A DNA stretch of 53,910 nt. It comes from Rikenella microfusus (GTDB lineage Bacteria; Bacteroidota; Bacteroidia; Bacteroidales; VadinHA17). The notes below the pieces were generated by a model. The model was not told where the DNA came from. It was given only the letters and a program-made list of their open reading frames with translations, and did no database searches. The translations under genes and the position numbers were made by a program. Every line of letters begins with the position of its first letter. Position 1 is the stretch's first letter. The stretch lies in the NCBI GenBank assembly GCA_020722575.1, contig DYKN01000018.1, positions 1 to 53,910 of the forward strand. Direction: 5' to 3'. Shown here piece by piece: positions 17,846 through 27,062 of this stretch.

Positions 17846-19519
17846 TTAATTAATTATTCCCTGGTTTTGTTTAATTGTTAAATATCTGTTCACCTGCACA
17901 TCGGTATAGACTTCAATTTTTCCGTTGGGCCAGTAAATCTCAATCCTATCCACATGGTCAGCATTACCAAGTCCTATGTGAATTCTCGGATCGTTATTTG
18001 AAAGATAGCTGGTTGACCATTGATTAACAAAAGCTCTTCTTTTCCCATTTGAGGTTACAAAAACATTGGCACCAGCTGCCCATGAAAAACCTCTTTCAGC
18101 CAGTAGTGTTAATCCAAGCCAGTTGTTGCTGTTTCTCATACCCATATTTTGAAGTACGGCCGGTCTTTTCTTAAGGTCTACGTGGTTTATTACGATATCC
18201 ATCAATCCGTCGTTGTTAAAATCCCATACTGCCAGGCCTCTCCCTGATCGTTTTATTCTGAAATAACTGCTGAGTGTTTTCCCTGCATCTCTGAAATTAC
18301 CATTTCCGTCATTCTCGAGGAAGAGTGGGTATTGAAGCACCAGTTCCTCCCCGTTTCCAGTTGCAATAACTATATCAAGGTCTCCATCGTTATCATAATC
18401 GATGAAAGCTGAACCCCAGCCTCCCTTACCTTTCAGAAATCTGGCCAGTCCGCTCCTCACTGAAACATCTTCAAAAAGTCCGTTGCCAAGATTTCTGTAA
18501 AGGGCCCCATGCTCAAGGTCGGTAACGAGGATATCAATAAAACCATCACAGTCAATATCGCCGGGGGTACCATGCATGGAGCCTGTACCAATTCCATCAG
18601 TATTGGAAGCTACACCAGCTTTTATAGCCAGTTCAGGATAGCGGTCATTTTCTTTCCTGAACAAAAAATTAAGCTGATGGTCATTGGCCTGAAAAATATC
18701 CAGATTGCCATCATTATCAAAATCTAATATTGTCAGTCCCATGCATTTTGAATCTGGATAAAAGAGGTTATATTTTTCTGTTACATCTTCAAAAAAACCG
18801 TCTTGACGCTGCTCATACAACATCGAAGCCTGGCCTTTATACTCAGAAGGGTGGGGCATGATATCGGGAGTAACCGGATTTTTATATTCAGAATCAAATG
18901 CCAGAAAATTTCCGACCATCACATCAAGCAGTCCGTCATTATTATGATCCCAGAATGAAGCGCCTATACTCCATTTAATGAATCCGTTAAGAGAATCGGG
19001 CCCGGCCAGACCCAGTTTTCCGGTAATATCGGTAAATGTGCCGTCGCCATTATTCCTGTAAAAAACATTGGGCCCATAGTCCAAAAGGTAAATATCGGTA
19101 AAACTGTCATCATCAATATCAACCGGAACTGCTGCCATGCTCCAGAAAGTTTTGTCAAGGCCTGCCTGCCTTGTAACTGATGTGAAGGTGCCATTACCAT
19201 TGTTTCTGTAAAGTTCATTATGCGAATTACGGAATTTTTTCCCTGAAGGATCGGAAACCCCATCTATGTAAGTTCCATTCAGTAGAAACAAATCCATCAT
19301 TCCATCGTTGTTGTAATCAAACACTGTCACACCCGACCCGCTGCTTTCAAGAATATTTACGTAAGAGAGATCCCCAAAAGTATACCGGAACTTAATCCCG
19401 CTTGGTTTTGCAATGTCAACGAATACTTCCTGATTCTTCATATCGGACGAGGAGATAGCCGCAAACACAATAATAAAGAAAACAAGTCCAATCCTTATTT
19501 TTTTCAGAATGCCCTTCAT
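17846..19519 (-). CDS. CRTAC1-like exported FG-GAP/ASPIC-UnbV protein A
   Basis: A 557-residue protein with an N-terminal hydrophobic signal or anchor (about 8-24). Seven or more FG-GAP/VCBS-type calcium-binding repeats with DxDxDG loops (DYNNDGMMD, DFDNDGNLD, DYDNDGDLD) form a predicted integrin-like beta-propeller at about 35-465. A C-terminal ASPIC/UnbV domain (about 470-550) contains SYLSNNDPRIHIGLG and IEIYWPNG. These proteins are presumed calcium-stabilised surface or periplasmic binding proteins; no enzymatic role is established for the family. Spacing is 4 bases to the upstream TPR-FG-GAP gene and 18 to the AsnB-like gene, so it belongs to the long operon. Confidence 0.9.
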   Translation of the reverse strand: MKGILKKIRIGLVFFIIVFAAISSSDMKNQEVFVDIAKPSGIKFRYTFGDLSYVNILESSGSGVTVFDYNNDGMMDLFLLNGTYIDGVSDPSGKKFRNSHNELYRNNGNGTFTSVTRQAGLDKTFWSMAAVPVDIDDDSFTDIYLLDYGPNVFYRNNGDGTFTDITGKLGLAGPDSLNGFIKWSIGASFWDHNNDGLLDVMVGNFLAFDSEYKNPVTPDIMPHPSEYKGQASMLYEQRQDGFFEDVTEKYNLFYPDSKCMGLTILDFDNDGNLDIFQANDHQLNFLFRKENDRYPELAIKAGVASNTDGIGTGSMHGTPGDIDCDGFIDILVTDLEHGALYRNLGNGLFEDVSVRSGLARFLKGKGGWGSAFIDYDNDGDLDIVIATGNGEELVLQYPLFLENDGNGNFRDAGKTLSSYFRIKRSGRGLAVWDFNNDGLMDIVINHVDLKKRPAVLQNMGMRNSNNWLGLTLLAERGFSWAAGANVFVTSNGKRRAFVNQWSTSYLSNNDPRIHIGLGNADHVDRIEIYWPNGKIEVYTDVQVNRYLTIKQNQGIIN

Positions 19520-19523
19520 TGTT

Positions 19524-22500
19524 TTAATTTGATGAATATTTCCTTAATCCCATTATATAAGGTTCATCAGTAACTTTACGTGTGTTATATTTTTTATGGT
19601 ATTTTTTTAATACAGGATCGTCGGGATAGTAATTATTATCCTCATATGGATAATTTTTCATTCCGTGAAAAGGAAGTGGCTCGATTTTGTTGCCGGTTGC
19701 CGTATTGAGGTCTCCATCTTTCACCCATCCGGCCGATCTGATGAAAAAGCTTCTTGTCCAGCCAGTTTTGCCCTGTGGCACCGGTGGAACTTTGAATTTA
19801 AGCGTTATCTCATCCCCTGCATTGGATATAACATACTGATTATCCAATTCTTTTAATAATGGAAGAACATTACCAAATCGAGTATAATATCCTTCAAGAT
19901 CTCTCCATTTTGCATCTTTGCTGACATTATAATAGTCGAACCAGTGTGGACCGTATCGCCCTCCTTTCCGGTATTCAGCGGAGAATCCCCTATAATGGAG
20001 GTGTGCCCATATCGGTTTAAGTACCGTTAATATAGCAGGATATTTACGTATCGTTTCAGCCATAAAGATATGATCCCAGTGGATATCCATATTTGTAACT
20101 ATCTTTATCTTACTGCCTTTTAATAACATTGACCCTGGAATTGCAGATATCACGGTTTTATCCTTACCCATCGGGAAGCTTGGTCGGTCAACAGTTACCC
20201 ATTCATTATTCTTTCCGGAAATCTGAATTTCAGGGGCAATAGTTTTTATTTTATCTGACTGGGTCATGGCAAAATTGATGCTCGCATCTGTGGGGAAAAT
20301 CCATCCTGTCAGGAACAAATAAAGGGTATCTTCTACCTGCAAATTACCCGGATCTATAATAATATCATTCACTTCGGTAATCCCCTGGTATCTGTCAGGT
20401 TTCATTCCTGGTGTGTAATTGTCATCTCTGGAGATTATAAATGGTAACAGGTCAGTTCCATATTTATCTGTTACCGATTTCGGGATTATTTTGTTTCGTA
20501 TTGCAAAAATCTTCAGTCCCGGGAATGGTGGTGGGGTAAATTGTTCAGGGACAAAAAAGTCAATTGAATCGGGGTGGTCTATTGCAACAAGTTCTATCAG
20601 GTCGGTATAAATGGTTTCCCAGAGTTCTGATGTTAACTGCATAATGTATTTTCCTTTGTACGGTACGATTGTTCCGGAATCAATTTTAATATAATCATCA
20701 GAAGCATCCGGAAAGGCAAGTGCTGTTGTTTCTCCCATAATTCCAAGGGGCATTCCCAGCGCACTTCTCCACAGGATGTCTTTTGCAAAAACAAATTTAT
20801 TTCCATTCCATGTATAAAGGAATGGGCATGAACCTTTGAGAGTCTGGGCTTCAAGAAGTGCCTGGTCGCTTCCCGGCTGAAAGATATTCTGAGGGACACC
20901 GTTAGTCCATGTGATACGTATTATGTCAGCTCTGCTGGTTCTTCCCAGTCCAAAATGAATATCGGGTTCTCTGACAACCATAGAACTGTAATGGTCTCCA
21001 GCTCTTATTTCAACCTTTGCTCCTATTCCGTAAAAGTTGTTTTTGGCGCTTCCTGTCCGCAGACCAACGAGTCTCATCTTGATGTAATGATTACTGTTTC
21101 CACCATCATTTCTGAGGAGGAATAATCCTTCACTTCCGCCAGCAACCAGTATATCAAGGTCTCCATCACCATTATAATCGAAAAGAGCTATCTGCCCAGC
21201 TGAAAATATTGTTTCCGGAATAATTTCTGAACGATTAATGAATCCTCCTTTCCCGTCGTTCCGGAATAAAAAGATTCCTCTTCCTGCTGATTGATCTTTA
21301 GCACAAACAATCAGCATATCATTAAAACCATCGTTGTCATAATCAAAAAATGCTGCATCAATAACTTTTCTGCCGGCAATAGGGCTAAAAGCCTCTTCCT
21401 GAAGGTTCACCGGTTTGAATGTACCATCCATCATATTTCTGAGCAAAATCATTTTGCCATCCATTCCGGCAAAGAGCAGGTCGAGGAAACCATCATTATT
21501 GTAATCTGCGACAGCAAGGGCTGTAGCTCCATTGATTCCTCCAATACCTGATTTTTCAGCCACATTCCTGAACAGGCTCTGTCTCTGATTTGAATAGAGA
21601 TAAGGTGCCCCATCTTCATTGATAACAGTAAAATCGAGGTCACCATCTTCATCAAAGTCACCGAATTCAGCTTTCTGGCTGTTGAGCGATTCCCCGCCGA
21701 CTCCTGATTTATCGGTTATATCAGTAAAGGTCCCGTCAGCATTGTTACGATATAAAAAGTCACGACCACTGCATGACAAAAATATATCAAGATCGCCGTC
21801 GTGATCAGCATCGAGAAAAAGGGCATTTCTGGCCTTTATTTCTCTCCCAAGTCCGGCCTGTTCAGTTACATCCCTGAACAATTCTTTTGCAGCATTTTTA
21901 TAAAGTATGCATCCGCGTTCGGTTATCAGGAAGAGATCAAGAAAGCCATCGTTGTCATAGTCTGAAAACCATGCAAAAGTAATTTCTGTTTGATTTTTCA
22001 GGCCAGCAGGCTGGGCAATATCGGTAAACCTCCCGATATCGTTACGGAAAAGCCATTGTCTCGAAATATGTGTATCCAGATTATATCCTGACACATAGAC
22101 ATCTATGTCACCATCGCTGTCAAAATCAGCTGTTCTAACAACGTTAATAAAATATCCTGTACCCTGTTCGATATTTAAATTCAGACCTGCTCCGGAAGTA
22201 ACATCCGTAAAAACAACTTCACCGGGTTCAATGCCAACTTCTGTGGTGACAAGGTCAGGGCGGTCGAAACTTATAAGTGGAAATCCAATAAGTGAACCGC
22301 CAGGGCCTTTGAGGTCTGTCATACCCGCCTGATAAGGAGGATAGACTTTCATATAATTGTGAAAAATGGTGAATTGTATAAGCGAATTTTCAGAATCTTT
22401 CTTTTTTAGTAGCACAATTGTAGTATCATAGAACTTTGTCGCTTCAGGTGGAAATTCCGGAAACTGTTTCAGGATTTTTTCCAGTAGTTCAAGGGCTTTG

Positions 22501-23069
22501 TCTGTCTCCTTTTCTTTAATATAAAAATCTGTAAGATTAAGCAACGGTACAATATTCCCGGGAGCATTTTCAGAAAGGCTAAGGAGGTATTTAAGTCTTT
22601 CGTTTTTTGACTCATTATCCTGTTTCCCGGCTAGCATTTCTGAAAGATGATACAAAATTTTTAAATGCTTTGGGTTATATGTCAGAGCCGTACGGAGCTC
22701 TTCAATTGCTTTATCGGCTTCATCATTCATCTGGTAAACAGTAGCAAGGATAAGCCTGACATCTGCATCGGCAGAATCAATTTCTATCGCTTTGAACAGT
22801 TGTTCCTTAGCCTCTTCATACCTTCCCATCCTTAAAAGAGTAAGACCCAGATTTGCATACCCGAATTTCTGATCAGGTGCCAGTTTAATGAACTTCCTGA
22901 ATTCCTGCTCAGCTTCTTCATGCTTAAATTCTTCAAGGTAAGCAAGTCCCATTGTCCTGATAGTTGAAAGACTTTCAGTACCCGCCTTCCCTGTACTTTT
23001 CTTCTCCCTGCACCCTGATAGTACCAGAGGTACAACAATAATCAACAGCAATAGAATATTTTTCATCAC
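19524..23069 (-). CDS. TPR-FG-GAP-ASPIC giant lipoprotein
   Basis: An 1181-residue lipoprotein (lipobox VLSGC near residue 19). Domains in order: TPR repeats (about 30-215), FG-GAP/VCBS calcium-loop repeats (about 290-650, many DFDSDGDID-like loops), an ASPIC/UnbV-like segment (about 655-720, with VREPDIHFGLG and ITWTNG), and a long C-terminal region of about 450 residues. The last region has no motif I recognise apart from its beta-rich, aromatic character. It is 43 bases from the upstream solute-binding protein gene and 4 bases before the next FG-GAP gene. The TPR plus propeller layout suggests a scaffold that binds other exported proteins of the operon; this is inference. Confidence 0.9.
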   Translation of the reverse strand: MMKNILLLLIIVVPLVLSGCREKKSTGKAGTESLSTIRTMGLAYLEEFKHEEAEQEFRKFIKLAPDQKFGYANLGLTLLRMGRYEEAKEQLFKAIEIDSADADVRLILATVYQMNDEADKAIEELRTALTYNPKHLKILYHLSEMLAGKQDNESKNERLKYLLSLSENAPGNIVPLLNLTDFYIKEKETDKALELLEKILKQFPEFPPEATKFYDTTIVLLKKKDSENSLIQFTIFHNYMKVYPPYQAGMTDLKGPGGSLIGFPLISFDRPDLVTTEVGIEPGEVVFTDVTSGAGLNLNIEQGTGYFINVVRTADFDSDGDIDVYVSGYNLDTHISRQWLFRNDIGRFTDIAQPAGLKNQTEITFAWFSDYDNDGFLDLFLITERGCILYKNAAKELFRDVTEQAGLGREIKARNALFLDADHDGDLDIFLSCSGRDFLYRNNADGTFTDITDKSGVGGESLNSQKAEFGDFDEDGDLDFTVINEDGAPYLYSNQRQSLFRNVAEKSGIGGINGATALAVADYNNDGFLDLLFAGMDGKMILLRNMMDGTFKPVNLQEEAFSPIAGRKVIDAAFFDYDNDGFNDMLIVCAKDQSAGRGIFLFRNDGKGGFINRSEIIPETIFSAGQIALFDYNGDGDLDILVAGGSEGLFLLRNDGGNSNHYIKMRLVGLRTGSAKNNFYGIGAKVEIRAGDHYSSMVVREPDIHFGLGRTSRADIIRITWTNGVPQNIFQPGSDQALLEAQTLKGSCPFLYTWNGNKFVFAKDILWRSALGMPLGIMGETTALAFPDASDDYIKIDSGTIVPYKGKYIMQLTSELWETIYTDLIELVAIDHPDSIDFFVPEQFTPPPFPGLKIFAIRNKIIPKSVTDKYGTDLLPFIISRDDNYTPGMKPDRYQGITEVNDIIIDPGNLQVEDTLYLFLTGWIFPTDASINFAMTQSDKIKTIAPEIQISGKNNEWVTVDRPSFPMGKDKTVISAIPGSMLLKGSKIKIVTNMDIHWDHIFMAETIRKYPAILTVLKPIWAHLHYRGFSAEYRKGGRYGPHWFDYYNVSKDAKWRDLEGYYTRFGNVLPLLKELDNQYVISNAGDEITLKFKVPPVPQGKTGWTRSFFIRSAGWVKDGDLNTATGNKIEPLPFHGMKNYPYEDNNYYPDDPVLKKYHKKYNTRKVTDEPYIMGLRKYSSN

Positions 23070-23112
23070 AAAATAGAATGGATAATACTTTATTCAAAGA
23101 TAATGAGTAGTT

Positions 23113-24249
23113 TCAAAAACTGTAAATTTTAAATGTTCCTTTCCTGTTTCCTCTTTCGTCAAAACTGAGTGTTCCTGTTACGCCCTCAAATTTTACACTA
23201 TAGAGAAATTTTTGCATGTCTTCCCTTTCATGTTGAGTATTTGAAGCAACCAGGGCAAGAAGTGTAACTGCATCAAATGCCAGTTCGGCTGCAATGCCCG
23301 GATTTCGTCCAAATTCTTTTTTGTACTTTTCCCTGAACAGGGGATACTTTTCAGGATTTCTTTCCGGGAAAGGGTAGTAAATAGTTACACCTGAACGTCG
23401 CAATTCATCTGCATATTGTCCTTCTTCACATGCAAGATAAATATTAGAATAAACTGGAATCTGGATATTTTTCGATTTTAATGCATTGATAATTTGAAGA
23501 GCGATTTCGGAACTGCAAAATAATATCAGGCAATCATGATTTCCTGAAATTATAGTCTGGATTGTTCCGGCCATCTCAGTCGCTTCAAGCCGGTCATAAA
23601 CTTTTAATGAAGCCTTCGTCTCTTTGATATATTGTTTATATGCTCTTTCAAAATATTTTAATGAATTGTTTGAATCGTATTGATTGTCTTTTACGATTGC
23701 TATTCTGGAAAAATTTTTTAGAGTAAATATTTCATTTACCAGAGTTTGTGTTTGCTGGATGTCGTTGGGCACACAATTAAAGAACCATGGGACGAATGCT
23801 TGTGCGAGGGTGGGGTCGGCTGAAAGGCATGAAATAAAGAGTACTCCGGTTTTAGTGCATGCCTGTTCTATGAGGTGGCTGTTTCTTCCGTCAACAGAGC
23901 CCACTATTGCAAGTGCCTCTTCGTCGAATATCAGGTTGACTGATTCTCTTGCTCCAGTGCCCCATGGTCCTTCCATGGATCTAAAGACCGGCTCCATTTT
24001 TCGGCCGTTTATTCCTCCACTGTTGTTAATCAATGTGATAGCAAGTTTTACTCCGTTGCTGGCTTCAGTATGCTGCTGTGACTGAATTAAAAATCCGATC
24101 TTTAACGGTTCCTTTCCGGAATTCTGTGAACTTGCCGGAAAAAAAATATTTAACATCAGGAAGATAGAAATTATTTTTCCGGTCATCCTGATGTAAGGAT
24201 CATAAAAAATCCAGTAGAGAAATTGTTTCTTAAAATAGTTTGCGGTCAT
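23113..24249 (-). CDS. LIV-type solute-binding protein (Peripla_BP_6), copy 2
   Basis: A 378-residue extracytoplasmic ligand-binding protein of the branched-chain amino acid/amide binding family. The mature part begins KIGFLIQSQ and includes the lobe-joining pattern INNSGGINGRKM, then IVGSVDGRNS and FNCVPNDIQQ. The start at 24249 forms a TAATG overlap with the stop of the DAHP synthase gene. An internal ATG at 24186 would give a cleaner signal peptide (MTGKIISIF to PASSQ), while an ATG at 24267 would overlap aroF further. No permease or ATPase gene accompanies it, so it is probably not part of a standard ABC importer; stand-alone binding proteins often serve as sensors or partners of exported enzymes. 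The ligand is unknown. Confidence 0.85.
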   Translation of the reverse strand: MTANYFKKQFLYWIFYDPYIRMTGKIISIFLMLNIFFPASSQNSGKEPLKIGFLIQSQQHTEASNGVKLAITLINNSGGINGRKMEPVFRSMEGPWGTGARESVNLIFDEEALAIVGSVDGRNSHLIEQACTKTGVLFISCLSADPTLAQAFVPWFFNCVPNDIQQTQTLVNEIFTLKNFSRIAIVKDNQYDSNNSLKYFERAYKQYIKETKASLKVYDRLEATEMAGTIQTIISGNHDCLILFCSSEIALQIINALKSKNIQIPVYSNIYLACEEGQYADELRRSGVTIYYPFPERNPEKYPLFREKYKKEFGRNPGIAAELAFDAVTLLALVASNTQHEREDMQKFLYSVKFEGVTGTLSFDERGNRKGTFKIYSF

Positions 24250-25133
24250 TATTTTCCGAAGATGCATCTATCGCATGCAAGAGCAATTTGTTCAAGTTTT
24301 TTCATCAGTTCGGAAAATTCCTCTGTGTTGAGCGACTGGTATCCATCGGAGAGGGCTTCTTCGGGTTTGATATGCACTTCGATCAACAGTCCGTCAGCGC
24401 CTGCTGCGACGGCAGCTTTTGCCATGGCCGGTACAACGGCCCGGACCCCTGTGCCATGACTGGGATCAACTATGACAGGAAGGCCTGTACGGCTTTTCAA
24501 AACAGGCACTGCACTGAGATCCAGTGTGTTTCTGGTTGCGTTTTCAAAGGTTCTGATTCCTCTTTCGCACAGAACGATCTGGTTGTTCCCCTGGACAAGA
24601 ATATATTCCGCAGCATAAAGGAATTCTTCTATTGTAGCCATCATACCTCTTTTAAGAAGCACCGGCTTTTTTGACATTCCAACCTCTTTAAGCAGAGGGT
24701 AGTTATGCATGTTGCGTGAACCAATCTGAAGCATGTCGACGTATGATGCAACCAGTTCAACATGCCTAGTATCCATGACTTCTGAAACAACGGGCATACC
24801 TGTCTTTACACTTATTTCTTTCAGAAGTTTCAGGCCATCTTCTGCAAGACCCTGGAAGCTATAGGGGGAAGTCCGGGGTTTAAAAGCACCTCCTCTTAAC
24901 ATACTGGCGCCATTTTGTTTAACCAGGATTGCCGTTTCCGACAGTTGTTCTCTGCTTTCCACGGCACATGGACCTGCAATAATGACTATACCTTCGCCTC
25001 CGAAAGTTATTCCCCTTACCTTTACCTCATTATGTTCCAGTCCAACCAGCCTGTGCCCGCTTTTCATCTCGCGTTTTTTATCAGTAGCCATAAAATAATC
25101 TGATTCTGATATTTCCGGCTTCATACTACCCAT
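24249..25133 (-). CDS. aroF: 3-deoxy-7-phosphoheptulonate (DAHP) synthase, type I-beta
   Basis: A 294-residue enzyme that condenses phosphoenolpyruvate with erythrose 4-phosphate to DAHP, the first step of aromatic biosynthesis. Motifs of the I-beta/KDO8P-synthase-like branch are complete: [48 protein letters not shown] and LLIEVH. Only about 45 residues precede the barrel, so the ferredoxin-like regulatory domain seen in the Thermotoga enzyme is absent, as is a fused chorismate mutase; feedback control may therefore be lacking. It lies between two solute-binding protein genes rather than with other aro genes, which suggests a pathway-specific copy. Stop overlaps the next start (TAATG). Confidence 0.95.
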   Translation of the reverse strand: MGSMKPEISESDYFMATDKKREMKSGHRLVGLEHNEVKVRGITFGGEGIVIIAGPCAVESREQLSETAILVKQNGASMLRGGAFKPRTSPYSFQGLAEDGLKLLKEISVKTGMPVVSEVMDTRHVELVASYVDMLQIGSRNMHNYPLLKEVGMSKKPVLLKRGMMATIEEFLYAAEYILVQGNNQIVLCERGIRTFENATRNTLDLSAVPVLKSRTGLPVIVDPSHGTGVRAVVPAMAKAAVAAGADGLLIEVHIKPEEALSDGYQSLNTEEFSELMKKLEQIALACDRCIFGK

Positions 25134-25158
25134 TCTTTTCCAATTTTAACTATTAATT

Positions 25159-26445
25159 TTAATCTGTACGTTTAAACGGCGGAGGTGAACTGAAAATAAA
25201 CCTGCCGTTTTTAACAGTAGCCAGATAAATAGGACGGACGTTATTCCATGAAGCATCAAAAATGAATTTCCCTGATGCTCCCTCGTAGCCCTGAAAAGTC
25301 TTCAAGTCGGTAAGTACATCCCGGATAAGCACCCTGTTAAGTCCAGCAATTTTTATTGCTTCTATTAACATAGTCATTCCGTCATAAGCATGGACAGCAA
25401 AGACATCGGGGTCCATTCCGAACCTTGCAATATACGCTTTTTTGAATACCAGATATTTCGGGTTATCGGTATCGGGATTATACTGGCAGGTAGTAACAAC
25501 ACCTTCAGCGTTTGCCCCGGCTATTTTAAGGAACTGGGGATTTACAATTCTGTCGGAACAATAAACCGGTTGATTCATTCCAATTTCTCTTATACCATTC
25601 AGAATAAGAGCTGATTCCCGTGGATTACCCCAGATAAGTATTGCATCAGGATTTCTCTTCTTGATCCTTTCGAGTTGATTTCTAAATTCTTTTTCGCCAT
25701 CATTAAATCTTTCTTCCATTATAATAGGGCATCCAAGGCGTGTTGTTGTCCGGTTAAAATGCATTGTACCGACCCTGCCGTATCTGCTATTGGTTCTAAT
25801 CACAGCAATTCTTTTTTGCTGTTTTATATCCACAATATAATTGGAAAGCACATAACAGCTTTGCCTGTCGTCAGGTATGGCTCTAATAACCCATGGAATA
25901 TTTGTTTCTGTGAATGTTGGATCGGGGTCGCCAACATTAATATCCAATATTTCCAGTTTAAGAGTAGCTCTAATTGCCACATGAGAGACGATATCGTCAA
26001 TCGAGCCAAGCCATGCCCACACACCTTCGTCGTCCATTTTAACCACCTCGTTAGCGGCAGCGCCCCATAAACCTACGTCATTATGAACCATAAGTTTAAA
26101 CGGCAATCCTTTATAACCGCCTTTCTCATTTGCCTGCTCAATGGCAAGGGTAGCTCCCTGTAGCATCTGTTTGCCATATTCAATAAGAGCCGCTCCTTCA
26201 AGAGGCCCCAGAAAACCTATTCTGACCTCACTTATATCTTTTGGTGGAGGTATCTCACGCCCTGCGCCATAAAAGCCTATTGGTTCAAGAAAGTGATATT
26301 TGTATGCTTTCTGGTACTTATCATAAGCAACATATGCACCTGGAACATTGCCATAATTTCCTTTATATGGCTGTGCATCGGCAATGAATGAAGCAAGAAG
26401 CAAAATTACTGTCGTTGTAACAATACTGCAGAATCCTGGTTTCAT
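25159..26445 (-). CDS. LIV-type solute-binding protein (Peripla_BP_6), copy 1
   Basis: A 428-residue exported ligand-binding protein. The signal peptide ends near FIADAQ. The body follows the branched-chain amino acid binding family: VRIGFLGPLEG, GATLAIEQANEKGGYKG, WGAAANEV, then RTNSRYGR and a C-terminal ASGKFIFD. About 45 extra residues lie between the signal peptide and the first strand. The start ATG overlaps the TGA of the RidA gene (ATGA). It is only distantly similar to copy 2, so the two probably bind different ligands or form a hetero-pair. No ABC permease genes are present. LIV-type proteins without permeases accompany PQQ-dependent alcohol oxidation systems in Proteobacteria, a parallel worth noting but not proof. 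Confidence 0.9.
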   Translation of the reverse strand: MKPGFCSIVTTTVILLLASFIADAQPYKGNYGNVPGAYVAYDKYQKAYKYHFLEPIGFYGAGREIPPPKDISEVRIGFLGPLEGAALIEYGKQMLQGATLAIEQANEKGGYKGLPFKLMVHNDVGLWGAAANEVVKMDDEGVWAWLGSIDDIVSHVAIRATLKLEILDINVGDPDPTFTETNIPWVIRAIPDDRQSCYVLSNYIVDIKQQKRIAVIRTNSRYGRVGTMHFNRTTTRLGCPIIMEERFNDGEKEFRNQLERIKKRNPDAILIWGNPRESALILNGIREIGMNQPVYCSDRIVNPQFLKIAGANAEGVVTTCQYNPDTDNPKYLVFKKAYIARFGMDPDVFAVHAYDGMTMLIEAIKIAGLNRVLIRDVLTDLKTFQGYEGASGKFIFDASWNNVRPIYLATVKNGRFIFSSPPPFKRTD

Positions 26446-27038
26446 TTTAAGATTTCTTTATTGTTTTTTATTTTACAGATAGCATAAACTTCAATTTCAA
26501 CCAGCAGGGTTTCCCAGCACAGTCTGGCCTGAATGCCTGTACTTGCTGGAAGTGGATTGAGTCCGAGCCAGTTGAAAAACATCGTACGGATCTTATTGAA
26601 ATCGGCATAATCACGTTCGATATCTCTAAGATAGTTTGTTGTTCTGACTACATCGTGCCATGTCATACCTTCGGCCGTAAGCAGATTGGTAATATTACGG
26701 TAAGTCCTCCATGTCTGAGCCTTGAAGTCTCCAACATGCTCAGTTTTACCTTCTTCGTTTACACTTGCAGTTCCTGAAACAAGAAGTATCTTGTAATCTC
26801 CAAGCTCAAATTTCAAAGCCCTTGAAAATGAAGATGGACAGGCATAATTATATGCTTCATTTATAATATGAGGTGCGTGAACAGCAAATTTTTCAATGGG
26901 AGGCCGGGTCTTATGAATCGATGGAAATTCATAAGGCTTAATCTGATAATCCTGTGAAAGGATACCGAGTTTCATCATTTCTATGCGTTCTCCTTCTGAA
27001 ATGTTTTCTACACTAACAAGAATCTGACTTTGGTTCAT
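26442..27038 (-). CDS. RidA/YjgF-family protein
   Basis: A 198-residue protein with the RidA (Rid/YER057c/UK114) fold in its C-terminal 130 residues: LLVSGTASVNEEGKT, a middle GMTWHDVVRTTNYL, and PASTGIQARLCWETLLVEIE. The arginine that holds the substrate carboxylate in deaminating RidA proteins appears to be kept (in QAR). RidA hydrolyses reactive enamine/imine intermediates released by PLP enzymes; relatives work in aromatic and natural-product pathways. The first 60 residues are an extension without a recognised domain. Translationally coupled to the binding-protein gene (ATGA). Its presence hints that the operon's chemistry passes through an imine or enamine. Confidence 0.9.
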   Translation of the reverse strand: MNQSQILVSVENISEGERIEMMKLGILSQDYQIKPYEFPSIHKTRPPIEKFAVHAPHIINEAYNYACPSSFSRALKFELGDYKILLVSGTASVNEEGKTEHVGDFKAQTWRTYRNITNLLTAEGMTWHDVVRTTNYLRDIERDYADFNKIRTMFFNWLGLNPLPASTGIQARLCWETLLVEIEVYAICKIKNNKEILK

Positions 27039-27062
27039 ATGTTTTAAAATTTAAAATTAGTA

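Noticed and set aside
17846..23069. Nucleotide repeats from the DxDxDG loops as a possible CRISPR or tandem DNA repeat
   Set aside because: They are protein-level calcium-loop repeats with irregular spacing and no conserved DNA unit.
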